From: Kutzneria sp.
Lineage (GTDB): Bacteria > Actinomycetota > Actinomycetes > Mycobacteriales > Pseudonocardiaceae
NCBI GenBank assembly: GCA_019239965.1
Contig: JAFAZC010000116.1
Span: 1 to 39,842 of the forward strand
DNA: 39,842 nucleotides
Reading direction: 5' to 3'
Numbering within the stretch: the first letter of the stretch is position 1; every line of letters begins with the position of its first letter. Below the pieces are notes generated by a model. It saw nothing but the letters and a program-made list of their open reading frames with translations, did no database searches and was not told the origin of the DNA. Positions 36,085-39,842 of the stretch are shown here, in pieces. The position numbers and the translations under genes are program-made.

Positions 36085-36100
36085 CTTGTCCGATTTCGGA
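36085..36100. promoter_or_regulatory. 16-bp inverted repeat TGTCCGA-TT-TCGGACA
   Basis: Perfect 7-bp arms with a 2-nt spacer lie in the middle of the 286-bp GH92/lacI divergent region. The arms differ from the GACAA palindromes, so a second regulator or activator site is possible. Confidence 0.5.
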
Positions 36101-36184
36101 CAGCCAGTGTCAGCCACCTGGACTAGCAGAAGGTGGCCCCGCACCCGGCCCGGCCCTCGCCGTGACGTCAGCCAGTTGGCGGCA

Positions 36185-36214
36185 TTGACAACAGGGCCCC
36201 TGCCGGAGTGAGAT
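36185..36214 (+). promoter_or_regulatory. Candidate lacI promoter
   Basis: TTGACA (36185-36190) is a consensus -35; TGAGAT (36209-36214) is a weak -10 at 18-bp spacing. A transcript would start near 36221, so the palindrome at 36227-36238 would lie at about +6 to +17, a classical repression position. Confidence 0.4.
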
Positions 36215-36224
36215 CACGTGCATT

Positions 36225-37268
36225 ATGACAACGTTGTCTAGCCATCGAGCCGGCTCCGCGTCCGGTCCTGTTCGCCGCGCCACCATGAGTGATGTGGCGC
36301 GACTGGCTGACGTCAGCATCAAGACGGTCTCCCGTGTGGTCAACGACGAACCGGGCGTACACCCGGCCACCGCGGAGCGCGTGCTCGCCGCGATCGACCA
36401 GCTCGGCTTTCGACGCAATCTGAGTGCCCGCAACCTGCGCCGCGGATCGTCGACCGGCATCATCGGCATGGTCCTCGAGGACGTGGCCAACCCCTTCTAC
36501 TCCGGCATCACCCGGGCCGTCGAGGAGGTCGCCCGACAGTTCGGCCGGCAGGTGCTGACCGGTTCCTCCGACGGTGACGCCGACCGGGAGCGCGAACTGG
36601 TCGGGGAGTTCTGCGCGCGCCGCGTGGACGGAGTGCTCGTGGTACCGGCGGGACTTCGGCACGGCTATCTCGTTCCGGAGATGCGGGCGGGCACGCCGGT
36701 CGTGTTCCTCGACCGCCCCGCCGGGGACGTCGTGGCTGACATGGTGCTGGTGGACAACATCGGCGGCACCGTGCTCGCGGTGCGGCACCTCGCCGCACAC
36801 GGCCACACCAGGATCGCCTTCCTCGGTGACTCACCGGACATCTTCACGGCGGGGGAACGGCTGCGTGGATTCCGCGAAGGCTGCGTACGGGCGGGAATCG
36901 GCTATGACGAGGAGCTGGTCGCGATGGGGCCGCACGACGAGCGCAGCGTCGCCGACGCGCTGCGCCGGATCGACGCCGGCCACCGTCCGGCCACGGCGGT
37001 GATCAGTGGCAACAACCGGATCACCGTCAACCTGCTACGGGTGCTTGCTGGCCGCCCAAACCGCCCGGCGGTGGTGGGCTTCGACGACTTCGAGCTGGCC
37101 GATCTGCTCACCCCGCCGGTGACCGTGATCGCCCACGACGCCGCCGTCATCGGTAGGACCGCCGCGGAACTGCTGTTCTCCAGGATGGACGGGGACAGCG
37201 CACCGCCGAGGAGGGTGGTCCTCCCGGTGCGACTCATCACCCGGGGGTCGGGAGAGGTGCGGCCATGA
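36225..37268 (+). CDS. LacI-family transcriptional regulator
   Basis: The 347-residue protein has the LacI helix-turn-helix and hinge: MSDVARLADVSIKTVSRVVNDEPGVHPATAERVLAAIDQLGFRRN, then a periplasmic-binding-like effector domain (GIIGMVLEDVANPFYSGITRAVEE, RVDGVLVVPAGLR, VVGFDDFELADLLTPPVTVIAHD). ATG at 36225 is used because the TTGACA promoter places a near-leaderless start there; ATG at 36285 is an alternative. The gene heads an operon with manA-type isomerase and ABC genes, overlapping the next by 4 bp. A sugar or sugar phosphate from mannoside breakdown is the likely effector. Confidence 0.93.
   Translation: MTTLSSHRAGSASGPVRRATMSDVARLADVSIKTVSRVVNDEPGVHPATAERVLAAIDQLGFRRNLSARNLRRGSSTGIIGMVLEDVANPFYSGITRAVEEVARQFGRQVLTGSSDGDADRERELVGEFCARRVDGVLVVPAGLRHGYLVPEMRAGTPVVFLDRPAGDVVADMVLVDNIGGTVLAVRHLAAHGHTRIAFLGDSPDIFTAGERLRGFREGCVRAGIGYDEELVAMGPHDERSVADALRRIDAGHRPATAVISGNNRITVNLLRVLAGRPNRPAVVGFDDFELADLLTPPVTVIAHDAAVIGRTAAELLFSRMDGDSAPPRRVVLPVRLITRGSGEVRP
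36227..36238. promoter_or_regulatory. Operator-like perfect palindrome GACAACGTTGTC over the lacI start
   Basis: The 12-bp perfect palindrome begins in the lacI start codon and fits LacI-type half-sites with a central CG. Its near-copy upstream of the mannosidase suggests autoregulation and joint control of both operons. Confidence 0.65.
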
Positions 37269-38293
37269 CAGGCTCGATCGGACCCGTGCGGCTGGAGCCC
37301 AACCAGCCAAGGCACTTCTACCGCGGCGGCGGGTCCATCGCCGGGCTACGCGGTCTGCCTGTCACAACGGAGTTCGGCCCGGAGGACTGGGTCGGATCGA
37401 CCACGACACGGTTCGGCCACGACTTGGCGGGTCTTTCCTCGCTACCCGATGGGACGCTGCTTCGTGACGCGGTCGCCGCCGATCCGGTTTCCTGGCTCGG
37501 CACCGAGCACGTCGCCGCGTTCGGTTCGGACACCGCGCTGCTGGTCAAACTGCTCGATCCCGCACAACGGCTGCCGGTGCACTGCCACCCCGATAACTCC
37601 TTCGCCGCGAAACACTTCGGCTGCAGGCACGGCAAGACCGAAGCCTGGATCGTAGTCGGCACGAGCGGCCGCGGGTCCGCCGTCCACATCGGGTTCCGCC
37701 AGGACGTGGATGCCGCGACCGTCGAGCAGTGGGTCCGCGGTCAGGACAGGACCGCGATGCTGGGCGCACTCAACACGATCCCGGTCGCACCGGGTGACGC
37801 CGTGTTCGTGCCAGCGGGACTGCCGCACGCGATCGACGGCGGCGTGTTCCTCGTCGAGCTGCAACAGCCGACCGACTTCTCGATCACCTTGGAGTGGCGC
37901 GGGTTCCTCGACGACCCGGATTCCTGGCATCTCGGCCTCGGCGGCGAGGTCGCGTTGCGCTGCGTCGACCGCTCCGGTTGGTCGGTGGACCGTCTGTCCT
38001 CGCTTATCCGGCACACCGCCGACCGCCGCACCGGAGTCGTCGAGCTGATCGGCAACACCGACTTCTTCCGGGCGGACCGGCTGCACACCGACTCGCCGGT
38101 CGAAATGGACCCGTCCTTCGCTGTGCTCGTTGTGCTCGAGGGGACCGGTCGGCTGCGCGCCGAACACGGCGGTACCACAGAACTGCGCAAGGGTGACACG
38201 CTCGTGCTGCCCCACTCCGCGGGACAAGCCACAGTGGACGGAGGAGCCGTGGCGGTCAGATGCCGCCCGCCGGCTCCGAAGGGAGGAACATGA
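37265..38293 (+). CDS. Class I mannose-6-phosphate isomerase family protein
   Basis: The 342-residue cupin protein has the zinc-site segments LLDPAQRLPVHCHPDNSFA (Gln, His, His), GKTEAWIVV (Glu) and PAGLPHAIDGGVFLVELQQPTDFS. These match class I phosphomannose isomerases (ManA type), which interconvert mannose-6-phosphate and fructose-6-phosphate. ATG at 37265 overlaps the lacI stop in ATGA, and its own stop overlaps the ABC ATPase start in the same way. Placement beside a mannosidase supports mannose use. Some family members accept other sugars, so the symbol manA is not assigned firmly. Confidence 0.9.
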   Translation: MTGSIGPVRLEPNQPRHFYRGGGSIAGLRGLPVTTEFGPEDWVGSTTTRFGHDLAGLSSLPDGTLLRDAVAADPVSWLGTEHVAAFGSDTALLVKLLDPAQRLPVHCHPDNSFAAKHFGCRHGKTEAWIVVGTSGRGSAVHIGFRQDVDAATVEQWVRGQDRTAMLGALNTIPVAPGDAVFVPAGLPHAIDGGVFLVELQQPTDFSITLEWRGFLDDPDSWHLGLGGEVALRCVDRSGWSVDRLSSLIRHTADRRTGVVELIGNTDFFRADRLHTDSPVEMDPSFAVLVVLEGTGRLRAEHGGTTELRKGDTLVLPHSAGQATVDGGAVAVRCRPPAPKGGT

Positions 38294-39051
38294 GCGAGCC
38301 GCTGCTGCAAGCACGATCGCTGGTCAAGCACTACGGTGGCGTCGAGGCACTCCGCGGTGCCTCGTTCGAAGCCAGTGCCGGCGAGGTCGTCGCGCTGATC
38401 GGTGACAACGGCGCCGGCAAGTCCACCATGGTCAAATGCCTTTCCGGTGCCGAGCAGCCGGACTCCGGCGAGATTCTGCTCGACGGGAAGCCGGTTCGGC
38501 TGGACTCTCCGACCACAGCGCGCCGCCTCGGCATCGAGACCGTCTACCAGGATCTGGCGGTCGCGCCGGATCTCGATCCGGCGGCAAACCTGTTCCTCGG
38601 CAGGGAACTCACACGAGGCGGACTGTTCGGCAAGCTGGGCATGCTGGACAAGGCCACGATGCGCCGAAGGGCCGCGGAGGAGTTCGGCCGGCTCGGCGTG
38701 CAACTGCAGAACGTGGACGTGCCTATCGGTGCGCTCTCCGGCGGCCAGCGACAAAGTGTCGCCGTGGCGAGGTCGGTCGTGTGGGCCAGCAAGGTTGTGT
38801 TCATGGACGAGCCGACCGCGGCACTCGGTGTCGTACAGCGTGAGCGGGTACTCGACGTGATCAGAAAGGTCAGGGACGCGGGAGTGGCGGTCGTGCTGAT
38901 CAGCCACAACATGCCCGAGGTGCTTTCGGTGGCCGACCGGGTGGAGGTGTTGCGGCTGGGCACCCGCGTGGCCCGCCTGAACGCCGCGGACGCCACGCTT
39001 GAGGATCTCGTCGGTGCCATGACCGGGGCGCTTATCCAGGAGGACGCATGA
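38290..39051 (+). CDS. Sugar ABC transporter ATP-binding protein (single domain, FrcA-like)
   Basis: ATG at 38290 with GGGAGG just upstream gives 253 residues. It has Walker A GDNGAGKSTMVK, Q-loop ETVYQDLAVAPDLDP, signature LSGGQRQSVAVAR, Walker B VVFMDEPTAALG and the H-loop LISHNMPEVLSVADR. Sequence type is that of CUT2 sugar importers (ribose, fructose, xylose group), but with a single ATPase domain rather than the double RbsA form, as in FrcA. It would energise the permease downstream. A binding protein should lie beyond the window. The cargo is probably mannose or a mannoside product, by context. Confidence 0.93.
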   Translation: MSEPLLQARSLVKHYGGVEALRGASFEASAGEVVALIGDNGAGKSTMVKCLSGAEQPDSGEILLDGKPVRLDSPTTARRLGIETVYQDLAVAPDLDPAANLFLGRELTRGGLFGKLGMLDKATMRRRAAEEFGRLGVQLQNVDVPIGALSGGQRQSVAVARSVVWASKVVFMDEPTAALGVVQRERVLDVIRKVRDAGVAVVLISHNMPEVLSVADRVEVLRLGTRVARLNAADATLEDLVGAMTGALIQEDA

Positions 39052-39167
39052 GTACCGACGACGCACTCTTCCCCGCGGAGGAGAAAACAAGCACCGACGG
39101 CGCACTCGCCGAAGCACGTTGTCCCGCTGAGGCGACATCAGCGCAGTCCCCCGCGGAGGAGCTATGA
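39048..39167 (+). CDS. Small acidic ORF (39 aa) wedged between ABC genes
   Basis: ATG at 39048 overlaps the ATPase stop in ATGA and the ORF ends in the TGA that overlaps the permease ATG. It encodes 39 residues rich in Ala, Glu and Asp with a recurring PAE motif (FPAEEK, CPAEAT, SPAEEL). GCGGAGGAG occurs in its first third and again just before the permease start, where it serves as a ribosome site. Coupling at both ends suggests it is translated. It might instead be a duplicated ribosome-site segment that happens to stay open. No family is recognised. Confidence 0.5.
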   Translation: MSTDDALFPAEEKTSTDGALAEARCPAEATSAQSPAEEL

Positions 39168-39842
39168 GCCTCGTCAAGGAGTCTGTCGACACTCCTGTCG
39201 ACATGTCATCGAAGCGCTCGCTGCGCCAGCGGATCGCCGGCGCGAACACGCTGTGGATCGCACTGGTGCTGCTCGCGCTAATCGCCGCGTTCGCCGCGAT
39301 CAGGCCGGCCGCCGTGCTGACCGTGTTCAACCTGCAGACGACACTGATCGAAACCTCGGTGCTGCTGGTGCTGTCGGTCGGCATGACCTTCGTGATCATC
39401 ACGTCCGGCATCGACCTCTCCGTGGGCTCGGTGCTGGTGTTCTCCGGAGTCACGTCGGCGCTGACCATGAACGCCCTGAGCGCGAACGGTGACTCGACCA
39501 GGGCCGGTTGGGACGTGATCACGGTCGGGCTGCTCGTCGCGCTGGTCAGCGGGGCCGCCTGGGGTCTGCTGAACGGCGTGCTCGTGGCCAAGGCGAAACT
39601 CCCCCCGCTGATCGTGACCCTGGGCTCCTTCGGTGCCGCGCTCGGCGCGGGAGAGCTACTGACCGGCGGTTCCGATATCCGTTCCGTGCCCGACGCGCTG
39701 GCCACCACCCTCGGCTCGGGAACGTCGTTCGGCGGGGTGCCCAATCTGGTCATCCTGGCGGCGGCCGTAACCGCGGTCGGCGCTTGGTTGCTGGGCACGA
39801 CCCGCTTCGGCCGCTACACCTACGCGGTCGGCTCCAACGAGG
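39164..39842 (+). CDS. Sugar ABC transporter permease (CUT2/RbsC-FrcC type), partial
   Basis: ATG at 39164 with GGAGGAG upstream opens a frame that runs off the window after 226 codons. Hydrophobic helices start near residues 30, 60, 120 and 190. The CUT2 permease markers VGMTFVIITSGIDLSVGSVLVFSG, and NGVLVAKAKLPPLIVTLGS are present. It ends near TRFGRYTYAVGSNE, the usual cytoplasmic loop that contacts the ATPase. It forms the membrane channel partner of the ATPase at 38290. The remaining helices lie outside the window. Confidence 0.92.
   Translation, partial: MSLVKESVDTPVDMSSKRSLRQRIAGANTLWIALVLLALIAAFAAIRPAAVLTVFNLQTTLIETSVLLVLSVGMTFVIITSGIDLSVGSVLVFSGVTSALTMNALSANGDSTRAGWDVITVGLLVALVSGAAWGLLNGVLVAKAKLPPLIVTLGSFGAALGAGELLTGGSDIRSVPDALATTLGSGTSFGGVPNLVILAAAVTAVGAWLLGTTRFGRYTYAVGSNE

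Noticed and set aside
37741..39798. Minus-strand open frame of 685 codons over the isomerase and ABC genes
   Set aside because: It crosses three overlapping genes of an operon on the other strand and is Ser/Thr/Arg-rich shadow sequence.

Overview
The window is about 40 kb of high-GC DNA from an actinobacterium. The signs are strong G/C at third codon positions, many GTG starts, many start codons with no Shine-Dalgarno but a TANNNT box just upstream, lipoboxes ending in AGC or AAC, DUF4232 and DUF3817 proteins, and a GlgE-type alpha-glucan locus. A member of the Pseudonocardiaceae or a close relative fits best, but the genus cannot be read from this stretch. I found no rRNA, tRNA, insertion sequence, prophage or CRISPR array. 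The region looks like ordinary chromosome, with a carbohydrate-utilisation island starting at the right edge.

Layout. Positions 1-7.5 kb hold household and envelope genes: a partial hexapeptide-repeat acyltransferase, a nucleoside hydrolase, a secreted HAD phosphatase, two tandem DUF4232 lipoproteins, an overlapping three-gene set (enoyl-CoA hydratase, methyltransferase, THUMP-like methyltransferase) and an ABC ATPase. Positions 7.5-21 kb are mainly alpha-glucan metabolism: GlgX debranching enzyme, GlgP phosphorylase, and a divergent GlgE-Mak-GlgB operon that builds branched alpha-glucan from maltose-1-phosphate. Maltokinase sits between glgE and glgB; no treS is present. Inserted between glgX and glgP are a cysteine dioxygenase-rhodanese pair, preceded by a short Cys-containing leader ORF that looks like a cysteine-responsive attenuator, then a membrane/TPR protein that looks like an inactivated site-2 protease, and a small secreted protein.

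Positions 21-24 kb hold a two-component system (histidine kinase and OmpR-type regulator) divergent from two tandem small secreted proteins. A long inverted repeat lies between them. The two secreted proteins share a nearly identical signal-peptide region but have diverged mature parts. The kinase frame runs 136 bp into the 3' end of glgB on the opposite strand. Positions 24-32.6 kb contain an epoxide hydrolase, an unusual PRPP synthetase-like protein, two paralogous zinc-metallopeptidase lipoproteins each with a degenerate second copy of the domain, a VOC protein, an AraC-type regulator, a thioredoxin-TPR protein, a thiamine-binding-type protein, a MarR regulator and a DUF3817 membrane protein.

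Positions 32.6 kb to the right edge form a mannoside-utilisation locus. A secreted GH92 alpha-mannosidase is divergent from an operon of LacI regulator, class I mannose-6-phosphate isomerase, a sugar ABC ATPase, a 39-residue acidic ORF and an ABC permease cut by the window end. Matching operator-like palindromes (GACAA-NN-TTGTC) lie upstream of the mannosidase and over the lacI start. The inferred scheme is secreted release of mannose, ABC uptake, phosphorylation elsewhere, isomerisation by the ManA-type enzyme, and control by LacI. All functions are inferred from sequence alone.
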